From: an uncultured bacterium
Lineage (GTDB): Bacteria > Patescibacteriota > Gracilibacteria > Absconditabacterales > Absconditicoccaceae
NCBI GenBank assembly: GCA_947168815.1
Contig: CAMVNG010000002.1
Location: forward strand, 1-64,000
DNA: 64,000 nt
Direction: 5' to 3'
Shown piece after piece: positions 42,742 to 55,868 of this stretch. A program made the translations under genes and the position numbers. The notes beneath the pieces are model-generated. The model made no database searches and was not told the DNA's origin. It worked only from the letters and a program-made list of their open reading frames with translations. The stretch's first letter is position 1. Each line of letters starts with the position of its first letter.

Positions 42742-42770
42742 TTGAAATGAAATATTGTTGATATTATAGG
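42742..42770 (+). promoter_or_regulatory. Candidate promoter of the 42812 UGA-free gene
   Basis: TTGAAA, 17 bases, TATAGG. Followed by an A-rich leader (AAGGAATAAAAATAAAAATAAT) to the ATG. Confidence 0.4.
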
Positions 42771-42811
42771 GATATTTTTTAAAAGTAAGAAGGAATAAAA
42801 ATAAAAATAAT

Positions 42812-43324
42812 ATGAAAAATATTTTGGTACAAGAAAGAGACGAAATTATAGATGATTTAATTTCGTATTATCGTTTCCTAAAAAGGGATACACGTAATCA
42901 TTTCTTCAATGCACTTATAGCAAAAAAAAATATAAGCAAACAATCTGATGCTAAAAAAATAGAAATCAATCAATTAAATGAATCATTGTTAAGAATTCAA
43001 TCTCAATATAAGCGTTTGATCATTAATATTTCAATGATTTTACGAATGAAATATGATTGGAATCACGTTCCGCAACAAACAAAAAAATTGTTGCTTGGAA
43101 AATTAATTTGGCATTATCAAGAAAACGGTCTTAGGTCAAAAAAATTACATTTAAGGCGGCTTTCTAGATTGATTAGAAATGCAGAAGATAAAAACAAAAT
43201 CAGCGAGTATAGAAATATAGCTAGAGATGTGAAAAATAGCTATTATATCATTAAGAAAAAACTAGCTATTGCTATAAGTCTTCGAAGAAATGAAATCTTA
43301 AAAGGTATAGAGTTAGATGAATAG
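42812..43324 (+). CDS. Unknown 170-aa basic helical protein; UGA-free
   Basis: A Lys/Arg-rich, helical protein (MKNILVQERDEIIDDLISYY ... EILKGIELDE) with no membrane segment. Basic stretches such as KKLHLRRLSRLIRNAEDKNK near residue 110 suggest nucleic-acid or membrane-surface binding, but no family is recognised. It has only three glycines, all GGN, so by itself the lack of TGA is weak evidence. The layout (A-rich leader, own terminator overlapping the stop) links it to the UGA-free class. It sits just upstream of the giant operon but is separated from it by the terminator. Confidence 0.62.
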   Translation: MKNILVQERDEIIDDLISYYRFLKRDTRNHFFNALIAKKNISKQSDAKKIEINQLNESLLRIQSQYKRLIINISMILRMKYDWNHVPQQTKKLLLGKLIWHYQENGLRSKKLHLRRLSRLIRNAEDKNKISEYRNIARDVKNSYYIIKKKLAIAISLRRNEILKGIELDE

Positions 43325-43340
43325 TCTAACTCTTTTTTTT
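43309..43340 (+). terminator. Terminator overlapping the 42812 gene stop
   Basis: AGAGTTAGA/TCTAACTCT perfect 9-bp stem spanning the TAG stop, then eight T. Confidence 0.9.
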
Positions 43341-43475
43341 TATAATAATGTATTAATTTTTAAGGTATTAACAAAAAGTCAAGATGCTAAAAAAGTTATT
43401 AATCTTAATTTAATCCCTTTTTTTAACTTTTATTTATACTTAGAATAGACTGTATTTTATATATATTCTCAAGTG

Positions 43476-46400
43476 ATGCCAACTCCTAATATTAATGTAT
43501 TAGAACAGAAAAGAGATGATATTCGTGCATCTTTGGATTCTCTTAAAGCAGCAACAACTCAAGCTGAAAAAGGGAGATTACAAAAACAAGCGGATCAGCA
43601 AATCAAAGATTTCTATAAAGAAATCTCAAGTATTCACGCAGAAAATGCAACAGAGCAAGGGAAATTAGATGCACTTAAAACAGAAGTTGATGGATATAAG
43701 CAAGAAGTAACTAAGCTTCTTGAGCAAACAAGGGATAATTTAGCTGCTTTACAAGAGCAAGCACAAACAAATCAACAAACACCAACTCAAACTCCTTCTC
43801 AAGCTCCAGCACAGACACCAACGCAAGCACCAACCCAGAGCCAAACACCTGAAAATCAACCAGCAGAACAAAAGGGTTTTTGGAGAAAAACAAAAGATTT
43901 TATTTCTGAAAATTGGGAAGCTGCAACAAGTTGACAGAAATGGAAAGAAGAGCCAGGGACTAATTTGGTTCGTTGGGGAGCTTTTTTAGGAACGGGTGTT
44001 GCTGTTTGAATATGAGTTAAGAAATTATGGAATTGGGCATTTTGAGATAAAAAGAAGGAAAAAGAATCAAATGAATGAAATTCTGATTCATGAGAAAGTA
44101 AATCATTCTGGAAAACAGGATGGTGAAAGTTTCTTAAGTGGTCAGGACTTTGAGCATGAGCATACTATGTTGTTCATGGTTTAAAAACAGGAAAATGGGG
44201 ATTGTGATATCTTTTTGATTGGAAAGAAAATTCTCCTACCTCAACAAAATGAGAATTGTATGATAATTATACAGAATTAGCCGAAAAAGATCCTGAAAAA
44301 TACAAGGAATATGAAAAATTCGGTACAAATGTTAATACGATGTATGATAGTATATGGGAAAGAGAAAAGAAATATTTTTGATCAGATTCTCAAATTGTTT
44401 TATGAGAAATTTGAGATAGAGCAAAAGAGGAGAAAATCCAAAAGGCTGAGAGTTTTAAGAATATCGATACAAGATGACTTGTACCTTATTCGTTAGATAA
44501 TTACTACGCAAATGTTTGAGAATTATTATCTTATTGATGAGTAAGTAAATATCTAAGAGCAAAAAATATTGAGGAATATAAGCAGAAGATAACTGGTTTT
44601 GGAGCTGAATGGTTTGATAAAACAATGGTTCCATTTCTATCAAGTTTTGCTAGTTTTTCTACTTTTTGAATCCTCAGTACAGATACTGCACAGCAAAAAA
44701 TGGATAAATTTTTCAATTGAATAAGAGATAATGCAGATGATAATATGCAAATATTGGATTTATTCTTCAGACAATACACTAAAGTACTTACTTATATGGC
44801 AGATAAAAAGAATGCATTAGCAGCAAAAAAGGCAAGAGAAATAATTTCAAGGCAGTGATATGACGGAAAAGCTTGGCCATCAGATCCAGATGAACAGGAA
44901 GAAATGATTAATGAAGCTATTAATGATTCTGAATGGATAGATAAAAATTTAAAATCAACAAGTTATTGAGCATTTATGAGTTCAAGTATCTTATGAGCAA
45001 GCAAAATTCTAGAACAAGAAACACTAAATCAGAGTGAAATGACTGATGAATTGAAAGAAGTAGTTGATGAGGTCGATTCACAAACAGAAAAACTACTTTG
45101 ATGATTTGATAATAACGCATTTACAAAAGCAGAGGCTAAATTAAATGCTGGATCGTCGCTTGAAATGAGTGAAAAAGAATGATTAAAAAAGGTAGCAGAC
45201 AATATAATAGATGATTTATGAGACACACAAGAGTGAGGTTGGTTATATGATACATTTGATTACTGATTTGAACTTCTTGGATTAAGCGAAGCTGATAGAC
45301 AAACAATATTAAAAGAGTCTTGAATTACTGATGCTCTTACAAAAACTGCAACTTCAATCAAAACTCTTCAAAATGAAGTATTTACAAATCCAACAAAAGA
45401 AAATGTAGCTCAATTAAAGAAATTAGTTGGAGAATATACTTCAATGAAAAAAGAAATAGCTGTTGCGCTCTATGCAATACAAGAGGCAAAAGAGAACAAG
45501 GATGCAGCAGATACAGTTGCACAAGTTCTTTGAGCTATGGGAACTTGATTATTTCACTTCATAGGTTCAATGAATGATTTAATTCATCGAAGAGCAGATA
45601 CATGAGATATCATAAATATATTCATATGATTAACAATTTCTGGTGGAATAGTTGAATTCTGATGAAGATTATCATGAAAAAAATGGGCTATAGTTGCTGG
45701 ACATTATTCAAGAAAAGTAGGTTTAGCACCATTGGCACTGGCTGAAATGGGATTATGACATACTAAATGGTGATGGGCAGTAAAAAGACGTATCAAAGAT
45801 TTATCAAAAGTGAATAGGGCTTGAGCAGAAAACTTACTAAAAAAGAAAGTTATAGAATGAGTACTTTCACCAAGGCAAGTTAAAGACATAGTAACTAATG
45901 ATCCAGAGATTATGAGAAAAATAGTAGTTACTAGTGCTGATACAAAAGAACAAATATTTAAAAAATTTGTAACTAATTTATTTGAGGGATCTCAAGAGCA
46001 AGCTAACCTCTTTATTAAGTACTATGGTAAAACTAAAGGTTTAGTTTCTTGGACAAGAGCATCAGTTAGAGACTGATGATTAACAAGTCACGCACATAAT
46101 ATAGAAATTAATACAGCTGCATTTGATGAACTGAAAAAGTTTGATATAGAAATTGAAAAATTAGGAGGATGATCTGCTCAAAGAAAATTCTTTGATAAAA
46201 TGATAAAAAAAGCAAACTGAGTCGATGATTTATCATTCCTTAATAAGTTAATCAATAATAATGAATTTAAAACAGCATTAACACAAGATTCTGTAAAGCA
46301 ACTTAGGAAATTGAGTATTGCTGAATTTAAAACATTAGAATCAAATGGAAATTTAGCAAAATTTCTAAAAAACGAATTACCTCTAGATACTATGATTCGT

Positions 46401-46946
46401 GAATTAAAATGAACAAAAAAAGTAGCTCAAGAAGTTGTTGAAGAAGCTGTTGAAGTTGCTGATACACCTGCAAGAAGAGCTTTTAATGCTGGAATTGATA
46501 GAGCATTGTGAAAATTCGATGAATTTGCTGATAAAAGGCCTTTCGAATATACAATTAACAAATTGAAGGCATTAAAGAAAGATGCAACACTAGCTGATGA
46601 GGAAATGGAAATTTTTGCAAAATTTATAGACAATTGATTCCATCCAAAGTTCATACCAGAATTGAAAAAATTATTTGATATTAAGGCTAAAGTTTGAGCA
46701 GGGGATGCTGCAGAAGAAATGGGTACAAGATTAAAAAGATTATTGGCAGATGGAAATTTCCCAGAATTTAATGGATATCTAAGAAATCCAGATTTCTGAA
46801 AAATGTTTAAAAATGCACAAATAGATAATGTATTAGAACTATCAGAGAACCTCAAAAAAACATTTAGTAAGTTCTGAGAATTGGCATCTCAAGCAACTAA
46901 GAATGCAATGAAGAATGTTATGAAAGTAATTCTTAAGGTATTTTAG
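43476..46946 (+). CDS. Giant membrane-associated protein 1 of the envelope operon (1156 aa)
   Basis: First gene of a four-gene operon. An N-terminal coiled-coil (about 5-95) is followed by a Gln/Thr/Pro linker (about 105-135, repeats of TPTQAP type), then KGFWRKTKDFISENWEAATS and two hydrophobic segments: LVRWGAFLGTGVAVGIGVKK near 170 and LGAGTYYVVHGL near 225. Further hydrophobic stretches lie near 690-760. The rest is a long, mostly helical region rich in Lys/Glu/Ala with ARRAFNAGIDRALGKFDEFA near residue 1010. There is no signal peptide. I recognise no family. Gly are mostly TGA, so it is a native, long-resident gene. Confidence 0.7.
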
Positions 46947-46966
46947 ATTTTATTTTAGATTGGTAA

Positions 46967-49900
46967 ATGGCTTCTGTTGAACAATATAAAGAAGATATTG
47001 CAACAAAATACTTGGATCAATTCAAGTCTGAGCTAAACTTTTTCGAAAAAGCCATGATTTTACCAATCACAGGAAAAATGAAAGAGATTTTAAAATCAGA
47101 TAAAAAAATAGATGCACAAAAATTATCTGATTTAGAAGATCTTTGATTTCGAAGGAAAGTGTTATGAGCGAAGTTTTGAGATAAAGTATTATTTGAATCA
47201 TTAGTTAATAAGACATTTAATTTCTTAAAACAACAACAAGAAAAAATTATTGAAGCTCAAACTCAATGAAAACTTGATGTTCTCTTAAATGAAGCGATTA
47301 ACTGAAAGTTAGAAGATTTAAATCAAACTGTTGCTCAAGCAAGTGATGAACAACAGCAGTCACAACAGGCACAATCTCAACAAGTACAAGACCAACAATG
47401 AGAACAAGCTCAGCAAGGACAAACAGAACAGCAATCTTGAAACCAAGAAAGTCTTACTTGAAATGAGGATAGAGATTGATGATTCTCAATGAATGATCAT
47501 GCTGTTGAAGCTGGAATATGAAGTGCTGCTGTTGCAACAGGAGCATATCGTCAGAGCATATCACAAGTAGAAAGAAGACTTTGATTAACACCTAAACAAC
47601 TTCCAGAAAGTTTTGATAAAGCAAGGACACAGGAAATGTTCTGAAAACTAGCAGACAAAATGGAGGAGAAACTTAATTGATGAGCAAAATTAAATAGACT
47701 ACAGAGATATACATATCAAAAGTCTATAGCTAATTTTAGAGAAGCATCTAAATCATTAGACAATGCGACAGCTGATGCATATAAAGCTTGGCAAAAGATT
47801 TGAGATAGGTTGCCTCCTCAATTCTTAAAGCATCTTAATATAGATCATCACGTATTAGATTTAATTGATGCATTACCTGAAAAAGAATTAAAATCTCTAA
47901 TCTGAAAAAATGAAAAACAAATAGTTAATATCCTAAAAAGAAAAGGTATTCAAATTTCTGAAGATTTTGCAAAAAGTTTAAAAATTGCAACAAATGTACA
48001 GGAAATAAAGCAGATTACTAATGTTGCAAGAAATGGTAGAAAATTAGCAAGTTTCTTGAAAGGAGTAAAAGGAATGTGAGTAATAACATTCTTATTTATG
48101 TGATTTGATGTATGGAATTATTTTGATGCTAGTAAAGAAGCAGAACTTGTTTCAAAACTTAACAGTATAAGATGACAAGTACTTCAGGATGAAGCAACAG
48201 CACAACTAATTATTTGAGTTTGATGAGTATTAGCAGAAGCTTTATGATTATTCTGTGTTTGTGCCGCAGGTTGAAGTGTAGGTTGACCAATAGGAACAGC
48301 AGTATGAGTTTGTATTGGTGTTATAGTATGAGCTATTTCAATGATTACAAGTTCTTATCACGCATCTAAAGAATTCTATTCACAAAATAGACATGATTTT
48401 ATTAATAAGAAAAGAGCGGAAGTTAAACAATCAATAGTTCAACTCTTTGAATCAGATCGCCTGGGAATGGATGAAGGTATGAAAGAATCTATAAAAGAAG
48501 CAAGGGGACCAAATTCTGAAGTTAACACAATGGAAGATGCTTGGGAAGCTCTAATTTATCAAGAAGAAATTTCTGAAGGATGATATGATTATCTTTCTTG
48601 GTATTATGGTTCATGAGAAACTGAAGAAAATTTCTTAAATAAATTATCGCAGCAAGAAAAGGATGAATATCAACGTGAGAAGGAAAAGATGGAACAAGTA
48701 ATTAATATTAGAATGGAATATATTAAACAGCATATTTCGGATAATCATTCTTCAGAAAGCTATAAAGCTTTGAAAGAAGCTATCAATAATAATAAATGAA
48801 TAGCTTATGTTGAACAAATTCTTGCTGATGCTAAAATTTACAGCTATCTAAAATCAGAGGATGAAAATCCATATATTGAAAATTATAAAACGCTTGATAT
48901 TAAAGGATATAAAGAGGCTTATAGAAATAAGTTACAATCCGAATACTCAGAACAATTTGCTATTTTTGAAAAATTAAAAACTGAAAATCCTATTTTGTTA
49001 GATGAAATATGTAGAGGAGCAAAAGCTTCAAAACCAGCATTAACTTCATATATTGAATCATCTCAACAGGGAACAGAATCAGAGACAACACTTTATTCAC
49101 CTTCAGAAATTGAGAAATTAAAGAAAAACTTGGATTTTGTTGAAAAGTACGATCATTATAGAAAGCTTTGAGTGTCTCAAGAACAAATTACAGAAGCGTG
49201 AATATCAGAAACATGATTAGATTATAATTATATTGAACAAGTATTATTAGATTTAAATTCATTATCTAAGAGACCAAAACGAGAAAAAGAAAAATCAATG
49301 AAGTATTTATCATCTGCTGAGTATAATACAAGAATTGATGATCGAGAAGTTGAAACATCAAAAAGTTTGTTTCAGAATATCCTTTACAGTATTGCAAAAG
49401 AGGTTCATGGATATACAGGTAAAAACGATAAACAAGAATTAGTCGGTTTTTATGCATTAAGTTGAGATGTAACCTGAATCTATATGAATGGGAAATGGAA
49501 AGTTAATGAGGATTGGGAAGTAGATTGAACTATTGATAGTCCAGATATAATGACAAAAGAAGAAATGTTAAAAGTAATTGTATGAGAAGTTGAATTAGAT
49601 ACATCTGTCGAAGCTGCTGATGAGAAAGTTACACAGGAAGTTAGAGAAAGAATAAAAGAAATTATCGAAAGAGAATTTAGTTTTAGAGAAAAGAAAAAAG
49701 AATATGAGGAAAAGATTGTAGATTATATTAAATCTCAATGATGATCCGGATATATGGAATTACCAAATGATTTGATAATACAAGCACGTAAATCATGAAT
49801 AGGGGAGATAGATAAATTCTTATTTACATATGAAAATTGAAAAATCAAAGCATTATGACGTTGAGATACAGCAGGTAAAGTTCTGAATTTTGATAAGACA

Positions 49901-51286
49901 GGGACAGAAATAACCTATGAAGTTACTAATAAACTTCGTGAATCATATACACAAGAGGAAGAAAGATTGATGAAGAAAGTTGATGAGATGAAAGAAAAAC
50001 TAACAAAGATGAGAGCACTTGAGGGAGATGCGTTATGATGAGGAACAAAAGAGGATGCTTTAGATATACCAGTAGAAATAGAAAGATTGATGAGTAAGAA
50101 ATCAGCAGAATGGCAAGATGCTAAAGATGCTATTCTTTACATGCAGCCATATACAGCACAGGATTTTCTATCAAAAAAAGCAAAAGAGTATTATGAATAT
50201 TTTGAAGGTATGTATGTTGGTCTTTTAAGTGAAATTACGAGAAAGAGTAGCTTCTTAAATTCTGATGATATTGATGAAGTTGATGAGTTCATGCAAGCGT
50301 CATCATTTGTCTGAGTGAATATAGTTAATATAGAAAAATGAGAACTTAAATTAGCTACAGCTGTTGATGAAAAAGTATGAGAATATCTACTCAAACTTCT
50401 TGAACTTTATAAAGATGAAGCTACAGGGAAGACAGTGAAAGAAATGCTCTTATCAGAAGATAGTGCATTGCAAGAAAAATGACAAGAATTGGCTAAAGGA
50501 CTCCATATGTTATGTTTAGAAGAATCAGTGATTAAAAGAGATTCAGAATGAAACATTAGTTCTTATACAACATTAGATATGAATGATTCAGATTTTGAAA
50601 GAGTGAAAACAAAAATGAAGGATGTTTTATCTCAGAAGCAATTTCAAGAAATACATAATGAGTATCAAAATGCCGCAGTAGCACAAGTATGAGAAGTAAA
50701 ATCGAGAAGAATGGAGTGATGAGAGCAAAAAGTACATCAAGAAATTAATAAAATAACAGATAATATAATAAATACTATGAACCATATAGATTGGGCTCAT
50801 ATGAGAAATAATCCAAAATTTGTTCCAGATCAGGAACAATTAAAAGAGGGAGAAGTCTCTTGAACATTTGATTCTCGATGATTTAAGGAAAAAGTGACAC
50901 TCATTATAGAATGAGATAAAATACTTTGACTGAAAATTAATTGATTGGATATAGTTTATTGAAAAGATCCAGAGAGTCATAATTCATTATTTTGAAATAT
51001 GAGTGAATCATCAATACATGATTCAATTGAGGAATGATTACGTACAGCGAATTTAATCAATTTTATAAAGGATAATGCAAAGAAAAATCCTTATTGAAAA
51101 TCAGCTGTAGGTAGATCATGGGGTACTTATTGATACTATCACCGAAGTAATGGTTGAGATTTAGAAAGAGATGTTGTAAATAATATGAACGACTTTAATA
51201 TATTAGAAAGTGACACAATAGAAAAGTATTATTACATGATTAAGGACAATGAAGACTTTATCCATTATATTAATTCATTTGTTTAA
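46967..51286 (+). CDS. Giant membrane-associated protein 2 of the envelope operon (1439 aa)
   Basis: Follows gene 1 after 20 bases. It has a helical N-terminal domain (1-115), a Gln-rich linker (about 125-165, QQSQQAQSQQVQDQQG type), then a helical block and a Gly-rich hydrophobic hairpin near residues 365-465 (KGMGVITFLFMGFDV; then GVGGVLAEALGLFCVCAAGG with GPIGTAVGVCIGVIVGAISM). The remaining ~970 residues are soluble, acidic and helical, with YGKSAVGRSWGTYGYYHRSN near the C-terminus. It lacks a signal peptide. Overall layout resembles gene 1: helical head, low-complexity linker, membrane insertion, long helical body. The glycine-rich hairpin could be pore-forming; this is a guess. Confidence 0.7.
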
Positions 51287-51326
51287 AAGAAAACAATAAT
51301 AAATTTATTTATTTAAATAGAGTAAC

Positions 51327-52328
51327 ATGGAAGCAAAAGAAGCATTTGAAAAGATTCTAGATTCAATTGATGGAGAAAATGATGAAGTTAAGGAACAACT
51401 TCAGACAGTTAAGGAAGGAATCGCAAAAAAGTATGTAGATAAAAAAGTCAATGAGAATCCAATTCTAGAACCGTTTAATGATCAACTAGAATCTTATTTA
51501 GCTAATGATGGAGGAATAGAAGATACATTTCTTGATATTTTTAGGGAACATGGATTATCTTTACTTTTAACAGATACAGAAATGACAGCATTAAAAAATG
51601 TAAAAGAAAGGCTAGCTTGAATGAAAGAAGTTCCAACAGAAGGAGCTCTTGCATCCTTAGAAACAGAAATTATATGATGAAGTACTTCAACGCCAGCTAC
51701 TTCTCAAACACCGGAACAAACAAATACTCCTGAAACATCTACTCCTGAAACACCTAGTCAACCTACTTCAATAGAAGCAAGTGCTGAGCAGAAACCTTTT
51801 ATAGAAAAAGTATATCAATCTGCTGCGAGTCAAATATGAAAACCATATGTTTGGTGATGAGTTGGTCCAAACTGATATGATTGTTCTTGATTACGGAATT
51901 GGGCATTTAAACAGCAAGGTATTGATTTCAGATCTCGTTTAACAGCTTCCGCATTTTCTGGAGCTGATGTAGATATTACAAAAGATAAGGTTCAAGCTGG
52001 GGATTTTATGTATTGGGACCAAAAACCATGAACCAAAAAACATAATCCAATTTACCATATTGAAATGGTTATTTCAAAGCCATATGAAAAGAATGGAAAG
52101 AAATATGTAAGGACCTTATGATCTTCTACAGATGCGAAAGATGACTGTAGAAATTATGTTTGAAAGTGAGTTCAAATTAGAGAAAGAGAAATGAAAGATT
52201 ACCGTCATTTTTGAAGGCCACCATATTATTATCAATTAGCTCAATATGAGAAAACATGAAATAAACAAGATTTAGCAGCAACTTCACATGCACCTTCATC
52301 TGATATTCAACAGAGAGTAGTTGCATAA
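51327..52328 (+). CDS. NlpC/P60 peptidoglycan hydrolase 1 of the envelope operon
   Basis: A 333-aa protein. Residues 1-97 form an acidic helical domain. A Thr/Pro/Glu linker (about 118-145, TPETSTPETP type) leads to an NlpC/P60 cysteine peptidase domain: IGKPYVWGGVGPNGYDCSGL with the catalytic Cys near residue 190, VQAGDFMYWDQ and IYHIEMVIS with the catalytic His. Such enzymes cut D-Glu-diaminopimelate bonds in wall peptides. No signal peptide is seen, so export must use another route, such as the giant proteins beside it. The spacing to gene 2 is 40 bases. Confidence 0.85.
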
Positions 52329-52344
52329 TTTATATTATTAAAGT

Positions 52345-53499
52345 ATGAAAATGCCAGAAACTTATACTCCTGAGGCGCCAGAATCCAAAGAAATTAAGTT
52401 TAATCCAGAAGAGCTTAAGGCACAAGAAAAAATCGTTCAAAAGCAATTCGTTGACGATGTGGTTGATGAATCTTTTGAATTAACAGTTCCCTTGGATTTT
52501 AGAACAATGGATGCTCTAAAAAAATATGTTCTTGAAGGGAAATTGAAATCAAATGAAAATCCTGAACTTGAGAGAATCGTTGAAGGAAGAATCTCCCACT
52601 TTACGGCATGGAAATTAAAATATTTCTATGATAATCCAGGAAAATCAATAGCCGAGATAACACTGGCTATCACAAATGATAAAAGATTTGTTCCAAAATA
52701 CGATCCATTGCAGTCGATTGCAGCTGTTGAACCTTTGGCACCTTGGCAAATGAGACAGAATACACCAACAGCACCTGCAGCTCCTAAACCAATTACGGTT
52801 AATAGGCCGGCAACTCCTAGAAAGGTACCAAGGACTATAGCAAGACCTGCACCAAAACCAGAACAATCATTAGTTGATAGGGCGAGGTCAACAGCATGAC
52901 AAGCCTGGAATGTTTTTAGAGGAGCTATCGATGATGCTTGAGAATATGTTTGAGATTTGTTTGATCAAGTTACAAATTGGATATCAAAAAATTTGATAGA
53001 CTTGACCGAAATATCTCCAGAAGAAATTCCAATAGTTTGAAGTATTGTTAAGGAGGCAATTAATTGGATGAAAGTACCTTATGCATATGGAGGAACATGA
53101 AGGAGAGGAATCGATTGTTCTGCTTTTATGTCTAGATTGCTTGCTGCTGTTGCATGAAAAGATTATAATCCAAAGACTGATCGTTATACTACAGCGACAC
53201 TGAAAAATATTAGTAAAAGGATTGCAAGTTATAATGATGTAAAACCATGAGATCTAGTCTATTCGAATAAATGATGACATGTGGAAATGATAATAAAAAT
53301 TCGAAAGGAAAAAGATGGTTGGTACGCTTATACTTTATGATCAGCAAGATCAAATCCTATGGATCAAAACGGACAAAAATTGACCACTGTAGTTAATTGA
53401 AAGACTGTAAGATGTTCGTGACCATGATATAGGAAAAGAAAGGTTACAGGATCTATCTATAGACCAAAAATTTATGATGCAATAACACACGCAGCATAA
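52345..53499 (+). CDS. NlpC/P60 peptidoglycan hydrolase 2 of the envelope operon
   Basis: A 384-aa protein starting MKMPETYTPEAPESKEIKF. The N-terminal acidic domain (about 15-130) differs from that of hydrolase 1. A Pro/Ala/Arg-rich linker (about 132-175) leads to a helical segment and an NlpC/P60 domain: VPYAYGGTGRRGIDCSAFM with the catalytic Cys near residue 257, VKPGDLVYSNKWGHVEMIIKI-like His region (GGHVEMI), and GSARSNPMDQNG. No signal peptide. It ends the operon at a strong terminator. Two different heads on similar hydrolase domains suggest separate targeting by the same apparatus. Confidence 0.85.
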
Positions 53500-53510
53500 A
53501 AATGTATTAT

Positions 53511-53542
53511 AAAAAAAGACAGCAACTAAGCTGTCTTTTTTT
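53511..53542 (+). terminator. Terminator of the giant envelope operon
   Basis: AAAAAGACAGC/GCTGTCTTTTT stem with T run; the same core stem as the dnaK terminator. The minus side also carries A/T runs and may serve secD. Confidence 0.9.
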
Positions 53543-53559
53543 ATAATTAAGAATAATTC

Positions 53560-55779
53560 TTATTTTTTATTCTTATAAACTGTTTCTAACATCTCTTCAA
53601 TAAAAGGAACATTAAGAATAAGAGTAAGAAGAGCTGTTAAGATAATCATAGAACCAAATCACTTAAACATATTAATTCCATACGCGAAAAGAAGAAGACC
53701 AATAAGAAGTGTTGAAATTTGTCCGTCTCTAATAGCAGCCCAACTTCTTTTTGTAGCAGTATCAATTGCTCAAAGATATGTTTTACCTCATTTTACTTCT
53801 TCATTCATTCTCTCAAAGATAAGAATGTTTGCATCTACAGCCATACCAATTGAAAGGATGATAGCAGCAATACCTGAAAGAGATAATGCATAATCGATAA
53901 GCTTTAAAATAGCAGCAAGAACAACGATAAACATAATCATAGTTGTTGTTGTTACAATAGCTTTTCTTCCTCCATAAATGCAGAATATATAAATAATAAT
54001 TGCTAGCAATCCAACAACAGTAGCAATAAGAGCTCATTGGAAAGCAGAATCTCATAGAGAAGGACTAACTTTTTCTTCTTGAAGAAGAATTAATGGTGCA
54101 GGCATATTTCAAGAATTTAATTCTTTAGCAGTTTCTTGAGCCTTTTCTTTATCAAAACCTCCTGAAATTTGAGCTCTACCATCACAAATTCTAGTCTGAA
54201 TAGTTGCAATTGTAGCTGGTACTCATCCAATAAAGATTGCCATACTTCTTCCAACGTTATTTGAAGTTACTTCACAGAAGATTTCTTTACCTGCTCAGTT
54301 AAATTCAATACCAACACTTGGTTCTCAGAGTTGAGTAGTTTCAGGTCTAGCAAATGAGAAATATGCTCCATTTAATGGACTTCAATCTTTACCTTCTGCA
54401 AGAATCCATGAAGCTCTATCTTGAACAAAAATCTCATCTATAGAGTAAATTGTTTGACTTTTGAGACTATCTTCAAGAGCGTTTGCATCTTTAACTCAAT
54501 TTACAACGATGAATGAATAAATATCTTCTCATTCTTCTTTTACATCTTTAGTGTAAACAACATAACTTGTTGAACCATCTGTATATATTTTTGCTTCATT
54601 TAATGCTGGTTCATATCCTTTAACGTATTCAGATAATGTTTTTTCTTCAATATAATTGTCTGCAATTTCTGTTCATGTTTGTATATCTGCATCTGGATTT
54701 GCTTGAAGAGCTGATTGGATAGCTTTCAAATCAGCTTCAAAATCTTTTTCAATGGCTTCAATATTATCATCACTTTCTCCTAAAGTAGATGCTTTTTCTA
54801 ATTGAATAATTCTTGCTTTATAAGCTTTTTTATCTGTATCTGTTGCCTTTCCAATATTATATGTTAATACATTTCAGCTAATTACATATTCTCCATCAGC
54901 TATACCCTTATTATTATCCTTTTCTTCAACAATTTCATATGTTAATCCATTTTCATTAGCAGCACTAACGATATCTGCTGATGTGAATGTAGTTTTATTT
55001 TCTGTATCTCTTCATGTAACACGGAATATTAAGAATCAATTAATATCCTCAGAAGAAATAGAACCATCTTCATTTTGATAATTACTTGTAGTGTATGTTC
55101 ATGATATAATATTTGAAATTTGATTTAGAGGAATCGTATTTAGTGTTGTAAGGTTGTCCTTATAAATATCAGGGAGGACACTAAGTGTTCATGAAATACT
55201 TTGTGCATAAATATTATCAGCTCACTTGTTTTCATAAAGTTCAATCATTTTATCAGGATTAAGAAGAACTTCAGCTCTTATTTTATCAGCTTTTTCTTCT
55301 CTTTTGGCAATTGTTTCTGGTGTAACTTCATCTTGACTAGCAAGTCTAAATTCAAGCTCTACAGTTTTACCAATAATTTCTTTTGCTTGATCAAGGTCGG
55401 CAACTCAACCAATTTCAACAACAACTTGTGTTTCATTAGCAAGTCTTTGAATATATGATTTATAATCACTAACTCAAAGAGTAGAAATTCTAGAATCAAT
55501 ATTTCTTAGAATAACTTCTTCAACATTCTTTTTTGCTTCAGGTAATTCACTGCTACTGTATACTTCTTCGTATTTACTATAATCAATTTTATAAACGAGT
55601 TTAGTACCTCAAGAAATATCAAGTCCTTTTCTAAAGTGATTAAGACCATTTGAAGTGAAAATCCAATCTCTTTCAAAAGTTTCAGAATTAAATGATCTTC
55701 CTACGAAGAGAACAAAAAATAGACAAATCACAAAGATACAAGCCATTGTAATTCTTCTTGTCGTCCAAAATCCTTTCAT
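53560..55779 (-). CDS. secD: Preprotein translocase subunit SecD
   Basis: Helps pull proteins through SecYEG from the outer side using the proton gradient. The 739-aa protein has a first membrane helix (about 8-27, [16 protein letters not shown]), a large extracytoplasmic P1 region and then the C-terminal helices: [64 protein letters not shown] (the D4-like motif), and [20 protein letters not shown]. The P1 region is longer than usual, holding inserts rich in Glu/Asp/Thr. No secF follows. Start at 55779 rather than the upstream TTG. Confidence 0.93.
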
Positions 55780-55868
55780 TACACTAAATTTCAATATTTA
55801 AAAATAAAACAATAGGAATATATAGTTTTTGAGTGTGAATACAAGCTAAATTGATGCCTCGTGAGAAA

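Noticed and set aside
46427-46855. 142-aa minus-strand ORF inside the first giant gene
   Set aside because: It is the antisense shadow of an A-rich coding region with continuous TGA-Gly reading on the plus strand, and has no start signals.
52645-52866. Trp/Cys/Arg-rich minus-strand ORF (73 aa)
   Set aside because: Antisense of the Pro/Ala linker of the second NlpC/P60 gene; its composition is an artefact of that repeat.
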